18,310 nucleotides of DNA from an uncultured Ruminococcus sp. (lineage in GTDB: Bacteria; Bacillota; Clostridia; Oscillospirales; Acutalibacteraceae): contig CACXGH010000078.1 in assembly GCA_902767175.1 (NCBI GenBank), positions 1 to 18,310 of the forward strand, given 5' to 3'. Within the stretch, counting starts at the first letter, position 1. Every line of letters starts with the position of its first letter. The notes under the pieces were generated by a model. The model was not told the DNA's origin. It did not search any database and saw only the letters and a program-made list of their open reading frames with translations. Both the position numbers and the translations under genes were made by a program. Positions 1 to 7,019 of the stretch are shown in pieces.

Positions 1-80
1 GCAGGAGCTAAAGCTCCCCGACGTCTGTTGACGGCGTCGCTCGCTCCAATCAAGCGAGCTTGTTGGAGCTTTGCTCCTTG
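1..80. repeat. Stem-loop-rich intergenic element (window edge)
   Basis: No ORF is supported here. The stretch holds several short perfect inverted repeats: GGAGCT/AGCTCC at 4-9 and 12-17, CGACG/CGTCG at 19-23 and 35-39, GCTCGCT/AGCGAGC at 39-45 and 53-59, GCTCCAA/TTGGAGC at 43-49 and 63-69, and GGAGC/GCTCC at 65-69 and 73-77. Several of these overlap and exclude each other. The two ends (about 2-17 and 64-79) are nearly inverted copies of one another, so the whole could also close as one long hairpin. This looks like an intergenic structured repeat or the tail of an upstream transcript; the window edge cuts off its context. Confidence 0.45.
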
Positions 81-119
81 TTTAAACTGCAAAAAGTATG
101 TTTTTTCATGAAAGGGGTA

Positions 120-159
120 CGGGGAGAACGCTTTGTTTTCAAACAAAGGGTTTCCCCCG
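120..159. other. Long imperfect hairpin upstream of perR
   Basis: The inner arms CTTTGTTT (131-138) and AAACAAAG (141-148) pair perfectly around a 2-nt loop. The outer arms extend the helix from C120-G124 to C155-G159, with a few mismatches between. No T-run follows on either strand, so it is not a standard intrinsic terminator. Its role is unknown; it may be an intergenic repeat. Confidence 0.45.
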
Positions 160-180
160 AAGAAGTTCCTGAACAAAAAT

Positions 181-225
181 AGTTTCCGTGAATAAATACA
201 TTTAGTTTCCGTGAATAAATACATT
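181..225. repeat. Two tandem copies of a 22-bp sequence upstream of perR promoter
   Basis: Copies at 181-202 and 204-225 are identical over 22 bp, both beginning AGTTTCCGTG and ending ATACATT, with a 23-bp period. They end about 8 bp before the inferred -35 of the perR promoter. A repeat at about two helical turns suggests a pair of regulator binding sites on one face of the DNA. It does not match the 7-1-7 Per box consensus. Two copies could also be simple slippage. Confidence 0.6.
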
Positions 226-232
226 ATAGCTA

Positions 233-261
233 TTTACAAAAGAATTTTTTTATGATATATT
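233..261 (+). promoter_or_regulatory. Predicted sigma-70-type promoter of perR
   Basis: The -35 is TTTACA (233-238) and the -10 is TATATT (256-261), with a 17-bp spacer. Transcription would start near 268, giving a leader of about 36 nt before the ATG at 304. Confidence 0.55.
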
Positions 262-303
262 AAATAAGAAACAGGAATGATTATTGTTTTGGAGATGTCA
301 TTT

Positions 304-708
304 ATGTCGGAAAAAAGAAATTTCAGCGCCAAGCGGGAGGCTGTATACAGGGCAATATCGACCCTTGGCAGTCACCCTTCCGCGGAGCAGATATATGAGT
401 ATCTCAAGGCTGATATTCCCGATCTGAGTCTCGGTACGGTATACCGCAATCTTTCGGTTTTCAAACAGAACGGGAAAATCAGGTCTGTCGGTGTTTTCAA
501 CGGACAGGAACGGTTTGACAGCGATATGTCCGCTCACTCTCATTTTGTCTGTGAACGCTGTTATGCCATATATGACATTCCGTTTACGGCTGAAATGCTT
601 GAAAAGAGTATTCGTGAACAAATAGAGAGAGAATACGGTGCAGAGGTAAAGTCACACAGTATCGTGTTCTACGGAATTTGCAGAAGCTGTAAAAAAGTAA
701 ACTGTTGA
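304..708 (+). CDS. perR: PerR-type peroxide-responsive regulator (Fur family)
   Basis: This is a 134-residue Fur-family repressor. The winged-helix half has the recognition-helix motif TVYRNL (45-50). The metal-sensing half carries the PerR-like ligand set: H24 in GSHPSAEQ, D72 in RFD, H78 and H80 in HSH, and D91. The structural zinc Cys pairs are C83/C86 and C126/C129. By family knowledge, iron-loaded PerR is oxidised on its histidines by H2O2 and releases peroxide-defence genes. The ATG at 304 is chosen because GGAG at 291-294 lies 9 nt before it; an in-frame ATG at 277 has no usable Shine-Dalgarno site. The reverse rubrerythrin gene follows 58 bp downstream, the classic PerR target in clostridia, which supports PerR over Fur or Zur. 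Autoregulation is inferred, not shown. Confidence 0.88.
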   Translation: MSEKRNFSAKREAVYRAISTLGSHPSAEQIYEYLKADIPDLSLGTVYRNLSVFKQNGKIRSVGVFNGQERFDSDMSAHSHFVCERCYAIYDIPFTAEMLEKSIREQIEREYGAEVKSHSIVFYGICRSCKKVNC

Positions 709-766
709 AATGTCGGTACTCTGACGGGTATCTGATATATTATAAAAACTACGGAGGTAATTAACA

Positions 767-1312
767 ATGAAAAAGTTTGTCTGTTCAGTATGCGGTTATG
801 TCTATGAGGGTACAGAGGCTCCCGAGCAGTGTCCTGTATGCAAAGCACCTAAGGAGAAGTTCAATGAGTCTGTATCCGACGGTTCTTATGCTACGTTCCA
901 TGAGGTAGGCGTTGCAAAGGGTGTTGATCCCGAGATCTACAATGAGCTTGTTTCCAACTTCAACGGTGAGTGCAGCGAAGTAGGTATGTACCTTGCAATG
1001 GCAAGACAGGCTGACCGTGAGGGTTATCCTGAGATCGCAGCTGCTTTCACAAAGTATGCATTTGAAGAGGCTGAACACGCTGCAAAGTTTGCGGAGCTTT
1101 TAGGCGAGGTGCTTACTTCCTCAACAAAGAAAAATCTCCAGATGCGTGCAGATGCCGAAGCAGGTGCTTGTGCAGGCAAATTTGAGCTTGCAAAGAAGGC
1201 AAAGGCTCAGAATCTCGATGCTATCCATGATACAGTTCACGAAATGGCAAAGGACGAGGCTCGTCACGGCGCAGGCTTTGCAGGTCTTCTCAAGAGATAC
1301 TTCGGCGAGTGA
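767..1312 (+). CDS. rbr: Reverse rubrerythrin (N-terminal rubredoxin, C-terminal diiron domain)
   Basis: This 181-residue cytosolic non-haem iron protein would reduce H2O2 to water using electrons from NADH via a rubredoxin reductase. A rubredoxin-like FeS4 site comes first: C6 and C9 in CSVCG, C22 and C25 in CPVCK. The four-helix ferritin-like domain follows, with likely diiron ligands E68 and E71, E101-x2-H104 (EEAEH), E131, and E164-x2-H167 (DEARH). The rubredoxin-first order marks the 'reverse' class, known from Clostridium acetobutylicum as a strongly peroxide-induced scavenger. The start has GGAGG at 753-757, 9 nt before ATG. It lies 58 bp after perR, with no terminator between, so co-transcription is likely. 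A TATATTATAAAA stretch at 736-746 could serve as an internal -10, but no good -35 accompanies it. All metal-binding residues are intact. Confidence 0.92.
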   Translation: MKKFVCSVCGYVYEGTEAPEQCPVCKAPKEKFNESVSDGSYATFHEVGVAKGVDPEIYNELVSNFNGECSEVGMYLAMARQADREGYPEIAAAFTKYAFEEAEHAAKFAELLGEVLTSSTKKNLQMRADAEAGACAGKFELAKKAKAQNLDAIHDTVHEMAKDEARHGAGFAGLLKRYFGE

Positions 1313-1332
1313 TATTATTGTGCTACGCAGCT

Positions 1333-1428
1333 GAAACCCATGCGAATGGCTCGTGGTTTCGCTTGTCGGCACGGTCGGTGCTTCTGCTTCGCACAGGTGT
1401 CCGCCGGACACTCACACCCCTTGCCGAC
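1333..1428 (+). ncRNA. Structured dispersed repeat element, copy 1 (function unknown)
   Basis: This non-coding stretch lies between the rubrerythrin stop and its terminator, so it would be in the mRNA 3' region. It can fold as follows: GAAACC/GGTTTC (1333-1338 with 1355-1360); a closing stem GTCGGCA/TGCCGAC (1365-1371 with 1422-1428), or alternatively GGTCGG/CCGACC (1373-1378 with 1424-1429); a 7-position stem with TTC loop (1381-1397, one mismatch); and a perfect GTGTCC/GGACAC stem with GCC loop (1397-1411). About 54 bp (1357-1410) recur at 18255-18310 in the same orientation. Differences between the copies keep or improve the pairing. No ORF covers it convincingly. It may be a genome-wide repeat family or a small structured RNA; I do not recognise the family. 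Confidence 0.5.
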
Positions 1429-1479
1429 CCGGGTCTTTAATAATTCTTGAGCGAAATTTTATACATTGAAAATATTCAG

Positions 1480-1514
1480 CACGGCAGATCTTCGGGTCTG
1501 CCGTGTTTTTGTTT
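1480..1514 (+). terminator. Intrinsic terminator after rubrerythrin
   Basis: An 11-bp stem (1480-1490 with 1495-1505, one G-U pair) is capped by a TTCG tetraloop (1491-1494). TTTTTGTTT follows at 1506-1514. This is a strong rho-independent terminator for the perR-rbr transcript. Confidence 0.88.
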
Positions 1515-1541
1515 GATTATAGTCTGCCGATATGGTATAAT
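1513..1541 (+). promoter_or_regulatory. Predicted promoter of the U32-dut unit
   Basis: The -35 is TTGATT (1513-1518) and the -10 is a perfect TATAAT (1536-1541), with a 17-bp spacer. It overlaps the U-tract of the preceding terminator. Transcription from about 1548 gives a leader of about 145 nt before the ATG at 1693. Confidence 0.7.
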
Positions 1542-1629
1542 TATTAAATTGATAAAGCTTACCGCAAATATTCTGAATAGAGCGAAAAGCAGCATCTTAC
1601 GAAAAATTATAAACGGATAACAGCAGCTG

Positions 1630-1683
1630 CAGGGAACTTGTTCCCTGCCGGAGGCGTGCGGAGCTGGAAGGCTCCGCAGGAGG
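1630..1683 (+). promoter_or_regulatory. Two leader hairpins abutting the ribosome binding site
   Basis: Hairpin 1 is CAGGGAAC/GTTCCCTG (1630-1637 with 1640-1647), perfect with a 2-nt loop. Hairpin 2 is GCGGAGC/GCTCCGC (1658-1664 with 1671-1677), perfect with a 6-nt loop. The Shine-Dalgarno AGGAGG (1678-1683) begins at the base immediately after hairpin 2, and ATG follows 9 nt later at 1693. The arrangement could tune ribosome access or transcript stability. It matches no riboswitch class I recognise. Confidence 0.55.
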
Positions 1684-1692
1684 AGTGAGTGT

Positions 1693-3735
1693 ATGGAAAT
1701 ATTAGCGCCTGCAGGCGGAGCGGATACAATAGAGCCTGCGGTGAGAGCAGGAGCTGATGCGGTGTACCTTGGAGCAAGTGCGTTCAGTGCAAGGGCATCG
1801 GCTAAGAATTTCAGCAGAGAAGAACTAAAAAATGCGGCAGAGTATTGCAGACAAAGAGGAGTCAAGGTATATCTTGCGTGCAATACCCTTGTAAGAGATG
1901 ATGAAATAAAAAGGGCATTGGAGGTAATTGAATATGCCTGCAGCATTCCTGTAGATGCGATAATAATACAGGACATAGGGCTTGTATCGGCTGTGAGAAA
2001 AGCTGCACCTGATATGAGGCTTCATGCGTCAACACAGATGTCGGTGCATACGCTTTCGGGCGTTGAACTGCTTGCCGAGGAGGGCTTTAAAAGAGTTGTT
2101 CTGTCAAGAGAACTGAGCAGGAGTGAAATAGAAGAAATAGCGAAGAAAAGCCCTGTTGAACTTGAGGTGTTCGTACACGGTGCGCTTTGTATGAGTGTAT
2201 CGGGACAGTGCTATTTCAGCGCTATGCTCGGCTCAAGGAGCGGCAACAGAGGAGCCTGCGCTCAGCCGTGCAGACTGCCGTTCTCAGTCAGAGGCGGTAC
2301 GGGACATGACCTCAGCCTGAAAGACCAATCGCTGATAGGCTGTCTCAGAGAGCTTGAGGAAATGGGGATAGCTTCTGCAAAGATCGAAGGCAGAATGAAA
2401 CGCCCGGAATATACTGCCGCTGCAGTAGCCGCGTGCAGACAGAGCCTCGATGAAGGAAGGACATCACCCGAACTGCTGAAGAAGCTTGAAGCGGTATTTT
2501 CAAGGTCTGGCTTTACCGACGGATACTATAAAGGCACAAGAGGCAGAGAAATGTTCGGAATACGGTCGAAGGAAGATGTAATGTCCGCTACGGGCAAGGT
2601 GCTGAACTCTGTGCATGAGCTATATAAAAGCGAAAGGCAATCTGTACCAATTGAAAGCAGGCTTATCATAAAAGAAGGCAAAGCGTCAGTGCTGACGGTG
2701 GGCGACTGTGATGGCAGGAATGTCAGAGTCACGGGAGCTGTCCCTGAAAAGGCATTGAAGGTGGAACTGACAAGTGAAAAATGTGAGAGCAGTATAAGCA
2801 AAACGGGCGGAACACCGTTTTATACAAAGAGCTTCATGGCGGAGATAGATAAAGGTTTGTCAATGCCGATGACGGAGCTTAATTCCATGAGGAGGCGTGC
2901 GCTTGACGAGCTGCTTTTGCAGAGGGGGAAAAAAGAGCCTGTCAGCTTTTCCGTAACAGAGCTTCCGCAGAATGATACAAGAGCTAAGAAGCCCCCTAAG
3001 AACTACAGGGCAAGGTTTATGCATTCGGATATAAGCGATGCTTTTCTTGACTGTGAGCTTATTTATGTTCCGATGACACTTGAAGACAGCGAATATGAAA
3101 GGCTTATGGACAGAGGATTTGCGCTTTCGGTGGAAATACCGAGAGGAATGTTCGGTCTTGAGAATAAGATATATACCAGACTCAGGGAGATAAAGAAGCT
3201 CGGCATAAATGAGGTATTAGCGTCAAATTTAGGAGCTGTTAAGATCGCAAGGTCGCTTGAGATGGATATTCACGGAGGTTTCGGGCTTAATCTTGCCAAC
3301 ACGGCGGCGATAGAATGGGCTGAAAGAGCAGGACTGATGGATGCAGAGGTGTCTGTCGAACTTACGGCGGCACAGATATCAAAGCTCGGAGGAAGGCTGC
3401 CTATAGGCATAGTAAGCAGCGGCAGACTGCCGCTGATGCTGACAAGAAACTGTCCTGCCGATAATTCCCTGTCTGACAAAAAGGAAATGATGCTCAGGGA
3501 CAGAAAGGAAATGGAATTTCCGCTGCAGAATTACGGTGCCTGCACGGAAATACTCAACAGTGTACCGCTTGATCTGTCTGACAGGAGACGGGAACTTTTA
3601 GGGGTAGATTTTGAAGTATTGCGTTTCAGTGTTGAAAACCCGGTTGAAAGTGGGGAAATACTTGAACTTTTCAACAGCGGAAAATGTCGTAAAGGCGCTT
3701 ATACAAGGGGATTATACTACCGTGGTGTTGAATAG
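1693..3735 (+). CDS. U32 family protein, RlhA-like (peptidase U32 plus probable DUF3656 region)
   Basis: This 680-residue protein opens with the U32 signature MEILAPAGG and a TIM-barrel-like region with GADAVYLG and the STQMSVH strand. The diagnostic Cys cluster is C166 and C173 (HGALCMSVSGQC), then C189 and C193 in GNRGACAQPCR, the ligands of a [4Fe-4S] cluster in characterised U32 proteins. IEGRMKRPEY (about 231-240) and GFTDGYY (about 273-279) are further U32 hallmarks. The long C-terminal half fits the DUF3656-containing subgroup, as in E. coli RlhA (YdcP, about 650 residues), which is needed for 5-hydroxycytidine formation in 23S rRNA. Shorter tRNA-acting relatives such as TrhP lack this length. 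The historical name 'collagenase/peptidase' is probably misleading. AGGAGG at 1678-1683 fixes the start. dUTPase follows 62 bp later with no visible terminator, so an operon is likely. RNA hydroxylation here is inference from family and length. Confidence 0.85.
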   Translation: MEILAPAGGADTIEPAVRAGADAVYLGASAFSARASAKNFSREELKNAAEYCRQRGVKVYLACNTLVRDDEIKRALEVIEYACSIPVDAIIIQDIGLVSAVRKAAPDMRLHASTQMSVHTLSGVELLAEEGFKRVVLSRELSRSEIEEIAKKSPVELEVFVHGALCMSVSGQCYFSAMLGSRSGNRGACAQPCRLPFSVRGGTGHDLSLKDQSLIGCLRELEEMGIASAKIEGRMKRPEYTAAAVAACRQSLDEGRTSPELLKKLEAVFSRSGFTDGYYKGTRGREMFGIRSKEDVMSATGKVLNSVHELYKSERQSVPIESRLIIKEGKASVLTVGDCDGRNVRVTGAVPEKALKVELTSEKCESSISKTGGTPFYTKSFMAEIDKGLSMPMTELNSMRRRALDELLLQRGKKEPVSFSVTELPQNDTRAKKPPKNYRARFMHSDISDAFLDCELIYVPMTLEDSEYERLMDRGFALSVEIPRGMFGLENKIYTRLREIKKLGINEVLASNLGAVKIARSLEMDIHGGFGLNLANTAAIEWAERAGLMDAEVSVELTAAQISKLGGRLPIGIVSSGRLPLMLTRNCPADNSLSDKKEMMLRDRKEMEFPLQNYGACTEILNSVPLDLSDRRRELLGVDFEVLRFSVENPVESGEILELFNSGKCRKGAYTRGLYYRGVE

Positions 3736-3797
3736 TTAATAATGTTGAATAACTAATGTTGAAACAGTGTAAAACATAAATGAACGGAGAGGTAGAA

Positions 3798-4247
3798 ATG
3801 AATAACAATATTGTAAAGGTGAAAAAACTTAAAGAAAATGCAGTTCTTCCGAAAAGAGCTACTGACGGCTCGGCTGGTGCGGATCTTTATGCCTGCATCA
3901 GTGAGCCTGTAGTTCTTGAACCGGGCAAGCTTGTCAAGATACCTACAGGAATAGCAATAGAACTTGCTGATAAGGGACTTGCGGCATTTTTGTTTGCAAG
4001 GAGCGGACTCGGAGTAAAGCACGGCATAACTCTGTCAAACAGTGTAGGAGTTGTAGACAGCGACTACAGAGGAGAAATATGTGTAGGTCTGTGCAATGTT
4101 TCCGATGAGCCGTATACCATACAGCCTGATGAGAGAGTTGCACAGATGGTTATAATGCCTGTTGTATGTGCTGAATTTGTCGAAGCCGAGGAGCTTGGAG
4201 AAACACAGAGAGGTGCACAGGGCTTCGGCTCAAGCGGAAAGCTGTGA
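3798..4247 (+). CDS. dut: Deoxyuridine 5'-triphosphate nucleotidohydrolase (dUTPase)
   Basis: This 149-residue trimeric dUTPase hydrolyses dUTP to dUMP and pyrophosphate, keeping uracil out of DNA and feeding dTMP synthesis. All five family motifs are present in order: GSAGADL (24-30), ARSGLG (67-72), NSVGVVDSDYRGE (81-93, with D87 the likely catalytic base), ERVAQMVIMP (112-121), and the glycine-rich C-terminal arm RGAQGFGSSG (138-147). The length is normal for the family. The ATG at 3798 is preferred over an in-frame ATG at 3780 because GGAGAGG (3786-3792) sits just before it. It lies 62 bp after the U32 gene and probably shares its transcript. A small inverted repeat, TAGTTA/TAACTA, lies in that gap near 3733-3755 and does not look like a terminator. 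Confidence 0.95.
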   Translation: MNNNIVKVKKLKENAVLPKRATDGSAGADLYACISEPVVLEPGKLVKIPTGIAIELADKGLAAFLFARSGLGVKHGITLSNSVGVVDSDYRGEICVGLCNVSDEPYTIQPDERVAQMVIMPVVCAEFVEAEELGETQRGAQGFGSSGKL

Positions 4248-4286
4248 TATTTGAAGAAAAATGTCGGCAAAGTCCATAGAATAACC

Positions 4287-4315
4287 AAAAAAAGGAAAGC
4301 ATTGCCCTGTTTTTT
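4287..4315 (+). terminator. Weak candidate terminator after dut
   Basis: An A-rich left arm ending AGG (4287-4295) can pair with CCT and the T6 run at 4310-4315 around a short loop, with one mismatch. The stem is short and mostly A-T, so readthrough from dut into mreB is quite possible. Confidence 0.25.
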
Positions 4316-4353
4316 AATGTTTAAGCAGAAAAAAGAGGTATGACATTTTTTTG

Positions 4354-4383
4354 TTGAGTTCGACTTTTTCTCAGAGCTATAAT
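4354..4383 (+). promoter_or_regulatory. Predicted promoter of the mreBCD-mrdA operon
   Basis: The -35 is TTGAGT (4354-4359) and the -10 is a perfect TATAAT (4378-4383), with an 18-bp spacer. Transcription from about 4390 gives a leader of about 83 nt before the mreB ATG at 4473. Confidence 0.6.
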
Positions 4384-4472
4384 ATTTTCTGCAGTCAGGA
4401 AAAACAGATGACGGCATGTACGGCAAGGAAAAAGGCGGAGATGAGTACCTCTGCCCGAAAGGAGAACAGGGA

Positions 4473-5486
4473 ATGTTTTCAAAGGATATAGGAATAGACT
4501 TAGGTACGGCGAATACACTTGTATATATGAAAAACAAGGGGATAGTCATGAGAGAGCCGTCTGTTGTTGCGATAGACGCAAACACACAGAGAGTTCTTGC
4601 AGTAGGCACACAGGCACGGGAAATGATTGGCAGAACACCGGACTCGATCGAAGCGGTACGGCCGCTTAAAGACGGAGTTATAGCGGAGTTTGACATCACA
4701 GCGGCAATGCTTGAGCATTTTATCCGCAGGGTGATAAGAGGTGCAGGCTTCAGTAAGCCGAGAATAGTTATCTGCATACCGACAGGTTGTACAGAGGTCG
4801 AACGCAGAGCAGTTGAGGACGCGGTACATCAGGCAGGAGCAGGACAGACGGAGCTTATAGAGGAGCCTATGGCGGCGGCTATCGGAGCAGGAATGCCTGT
4901 TGAAGAACCGAGAGGAAGTATGGTAGTAGACATAGGCGGAGGAACGTCTGAGGTTGCGGTGATTTCACTTGACGATATTGTAACAGCGTGTTCTGTACGG
5001 GTCGCAGGGGATAAGTTTGACGAAGCGATAATGCAGTATATCAAGAAAAAGTACAATCTGCTGATAGGAGAACGGACAGCGGAGGATATAAAGCTGCAGT
5101 TAGGCTCCGCATATCCGTATGAAGGAGAAGGCAGAATGACAATAAAGGGGCGCAATCTTCTTGACGGACTTCCAAAAGATGTCGAGATAAGCGCACCTGA
5201 GGTGCGTGATGCGCTTGCAGACCCTCTTTCGGTGATAATTGATGCAATACGGACAACACTTGAACAGTGTCCGCCAGAGCTGTCTGCAGATATAATAGAC
5301 AACGGCATAATGCTGACAGGAGGAGGTTCAATGCTGAGAGGACTTGAGCTTCTTGTAGCACGGGAGACGGGAATGCCTGTACATACCGCGGAAAGACCGC
5401 TTGAATGCGTAGCGGAGGGAGCAGGAAAAAGAATCGATACTCTTACGGAAAGAGCAAGAAGAAAGAGAAAACGGCTTCTGCACTGA
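4473..5486 (+). CDS. mreB: Rod shape-determining protein MreB (bacterial actin)
   Basis: This 337-residue actin homologue forms membrane-associated filaments that direct lateral peptidoglycan synthesis. The actin-fold ATP site is intact: phosphate-1 loop IDLGTANT (8-15), phosphate-2 loop DIGGGT (153-158), and adenosine motif GIMLTGGGS (278-286). EEPMAAAIGAG is also typical of MreB. The ATG at 4473 is chosen because AAAGGAG (4458-4464) lies 8 nt upstream and the product then has the same length as Bacillus MreB; an in-frame ATG at 4416 would add 19 residues of non-MreB sequence. A basic C-terminal tail (ARRKRKRLLH) ends the protein. The gene heads an mreB-mreC-mreD-mrdA cluster and is separated from mreC by 107 bp with no terminator seen. 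Confidence 0.96.
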   Translation: MFSKDIGIDLGTANTLVYMKNKGIVMREPSVVAIDANTQRVLAVGTQAREMIGRTPDSIEAVRPLKDGVIAEFDITAAMLEHFIRRVIRGAGFSKPRIVICIPTGCTEVERRAVEDAVHQAGAGQTELIEEPMAAAIGAGMPVEEPRGSMVVDIGGGTSEVAVISLDDIVTACSVRVAGDKFDEAIMQYIKKKYNLLIGERTAEDIKLQLGSAYPYEGEGRMTIKGRNLLDGLPKDVEISAPEVRDALADPLSVIIDAIRTTLEQCPPELSADIIDNGIMLTGGGSMLRGLELLVARETGMPVHTAERPLECVAEGAGKRIDTLTERARRKRKRLLH

Positions 5487-5593
5487 GCGGAACGTGTGAC
5501 GGCTCAGAACAAAATATGACAATGTCTATCTTTGTGATTAAGAGTTACTTTTACTGTTTATTGCAGCCCTGTGAATAGTCTGGAGGGTGTGGA

Positions 5594-6460
5594 ATGCTAA
5601 GCTTTTTCAGAAAAAGAAGCTTCAAGGTGCTTGGGGGCATTCTTGCGGTGTTTATAGCTGTTTCCGTAATACCGGCAGGAAACACCTATATCAGAAACCT
5701 GCTCATGGACAGGATACTTACACCGATTCAGCAGTTTTTTTCAGGCGGAGCCAATTATGCCGCCGATGCGTTTGAACTGCCTAAAAGCCGTGAGGAGCTT
5801 GAAGATGAGGTAGTCAGTCTGAGAGACGAAAACCGAAGGCTTCAGGATATGCTTATTGATTATTATGAGGTCAAGGCTCAGAATAAAGAGCTTTCAAAGT
5901 TTTACGAGATAAAAAAGAATGACCCGGACCTTACGCTTGTGACGGCTTCTGTAATAAGCAGAGACCCGAATGAAAACTTCTATGGTTTTACTTTGGATAA
6001 AGGCAGTGATGACGGTGTCAGGAAGGACGATACCGTTATGACGGAAAACGGGCTTATCGGCAGAGTAAGCGAGGTGTCAGGGAGCTGCTGCAGGGTCGTT
6101 ACTGTGCTTTCGCCCGATGTGAATATCGGTGCTGTCATAAAAAGGACGGGAACCTCGGGAATAATCAACGGAAGTCCTGCGCTTTGTGATGAAGGAATGA
6201 CCTCGCTCGGGGAACTTTCGGCAAGAGAAGGAAGCGAGGGCGATATCGTTGTGACATCTGGCAGAGGAGGAATCTTTCCGAAGAATATCAAAATAGGTAC
6301 GGTAAAGGAAATAAAGCTTGATGATATTACTGCTGTACCTATGGCGGTTATAGCGCCGTTTGAGGATATTGCAGCCGTGCGCTCTGCTGTCATAGTGATA
6401 GACTTCGGCGGAAAAGGCGATATAAATAAAAACGAACAGAACGACAAAAAAGAGGGATAG
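5594..6460 (+). CDS. mreC: Rod shape-determining protein MreC
   Basis: This 288-residue bitopic membrane protein links cytoplasmic MreB to the external PBP2 synthase. It has a short basic N-terminus (FFRKRSFK), one transmembrane helix (about 11-28), a predicted coiled coil rich in E/L/R (about 64-108), and then the extracellular beta-domain. That domain carries family features such as VISRDPNENFYGFTLDKGSDDGV, split here as VISRDPN followed by GFTLDKGS, and GLIGRVSEVS. The tail is charged (KNEQNDKKEG). GGAGG at 5582-5586 precedes the ATG. The order after mreB and 22 bp before mreD is the standard one. Sequence conservation in MreC is low, so synteny adds weight to the call. Confidence 0.93.
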   Translation: MLSFFRKRSFKVLGGILAVFIAVSVIPAGNTYIRNLLMDRILTPIQQFFSGGANYAADAFELPKSREELEDEVVSLRDENRRLQDMLIDYYEVKAQNKELSKFYEIKKNDPDLTLVTASVISRDPNENFYGFTLDKGSDDGVRKDDTVMTENGLIGRVSEVSGSCCRVVTVLSPDVNIGAVIKRTGTSGIINGSPALCDEGMTSLGELSAREGSEGDIVVTSGRGGIFPKNIKIGTVKEIKLDDITAVPMAVIAPFEDIAAVRSAVIVIDFGGKGDINKNEQNDKKEG

Positions 6461-6482
6461 TCCCGATGAAGGAAGGGAAAGC

Positions 6483-7013
6483 ATGAGAAAGTCCGCAAAA
6501 CTGAGGTACATTGTATACTCGGCAGAGATAGCGGCAGCATATATCATACAGGTAATTCCCGGAATAATGCCTGAGCTTTTCGGCGGCAAGGGTTTACCGC
6601 TTGCGGCTGTGGCTGTTGTGATAAGCGTATCTGAGGAGGAGCTTCCGTCGGTAGTTATCGGAGCAGTCTGCGGTTTGCTTACGGACTTATCTTACAGCGG
6701 AGGTATATGCTATTACGGGATAGCCCTGTCGGTGATGTGCTTTCTGATAAGTATGTTGTATAAGGAATATATAAGAAAAAGCCTGTTTACAGTTCTTGCG
6801 GTATCGGGGGCTGTCTGCACTGCTGTTATTCTTGTGCAGTTTATGCTTTTTTATATGGCTGCAGGTTATCCGGACGCAGGGAGCTGGTTTGTAAGGCACT
6901 ATCTTTCGAGAATAATCTATACAATTGCGTTTGTGCCTGTTTTCTATTGGCTGAATGGGCTGATGTACAGAAAAAGTACAGTACGAAGAAGAGATTTCAT
7001 GAAGGAGAGGTAA
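6483..7013 (+). CDS. mreD: Rod shape-determining protein MreD
   Basis: This 176-residue integral membrane protein has about five hydrophobic segments. The MreD-like GLLTDLSYSG motif is at about residues 64-73, and a basic C-terminus (RKSTVRRRDFMKER) would lie in the cytoplasm. By family knowledge it is part of the elongasome with MreC, RodA and PBP2. A purine-rich ribosome binding site (GGAAGGG) lies just upstream. It follows mreC by 22 bp, and its stop codon is 6 bp before the mrdA start, so translation of the next gene is probably coupled. MreD proteins are weakly conserved; the call rests on topology, the GLLxDL motif and gene order. Confidence 0.9.
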   Translation: MRKSAKLRYIVYSAEIAAAYIIQVIPGIMPELFGGKGLPLAAVAVVISVSEEELPSVVIGAVCGLLTDLSYSGGICYYGIALSVMCFLISMLYKEYIRKSLFTVLAVSGAVCTAVILVQFMLFYMAAGYPDAGSWFVRHYLSRIIYTIAFVPVFYWLNGLMYRKSTVRRRDFMKER

Positions 7014-7019
7014 GTTCTC

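Noticed and set aside
120..159. Hairpin as terminator of an upstream gene
   Set aside because: There is no T-run after the stem on either strand.
277..303. Upstream in-frame ATG of perR (adds 9 residues)
   Set aside because: The ATG at 277 has AGGA only 1 nt before it, too close to work. The ATG at 304 has GGAG with 9-nt spacing and fits the family start.
1476..1976. 166-codon minus-strand ORF
   Set aside because: It crosses the terminator, promoter and leader hairpins and the 5' end of the U32 gene in antisense, with low-complexity Ser/Ala content.
4064..4777. 237-codon minus-strand ORF
   Set aside because: It spans dut, the intergenic gap and the start of mreB in antisense, and its translation has no recognisable family features. 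The plus-strand genes have all their motifs.
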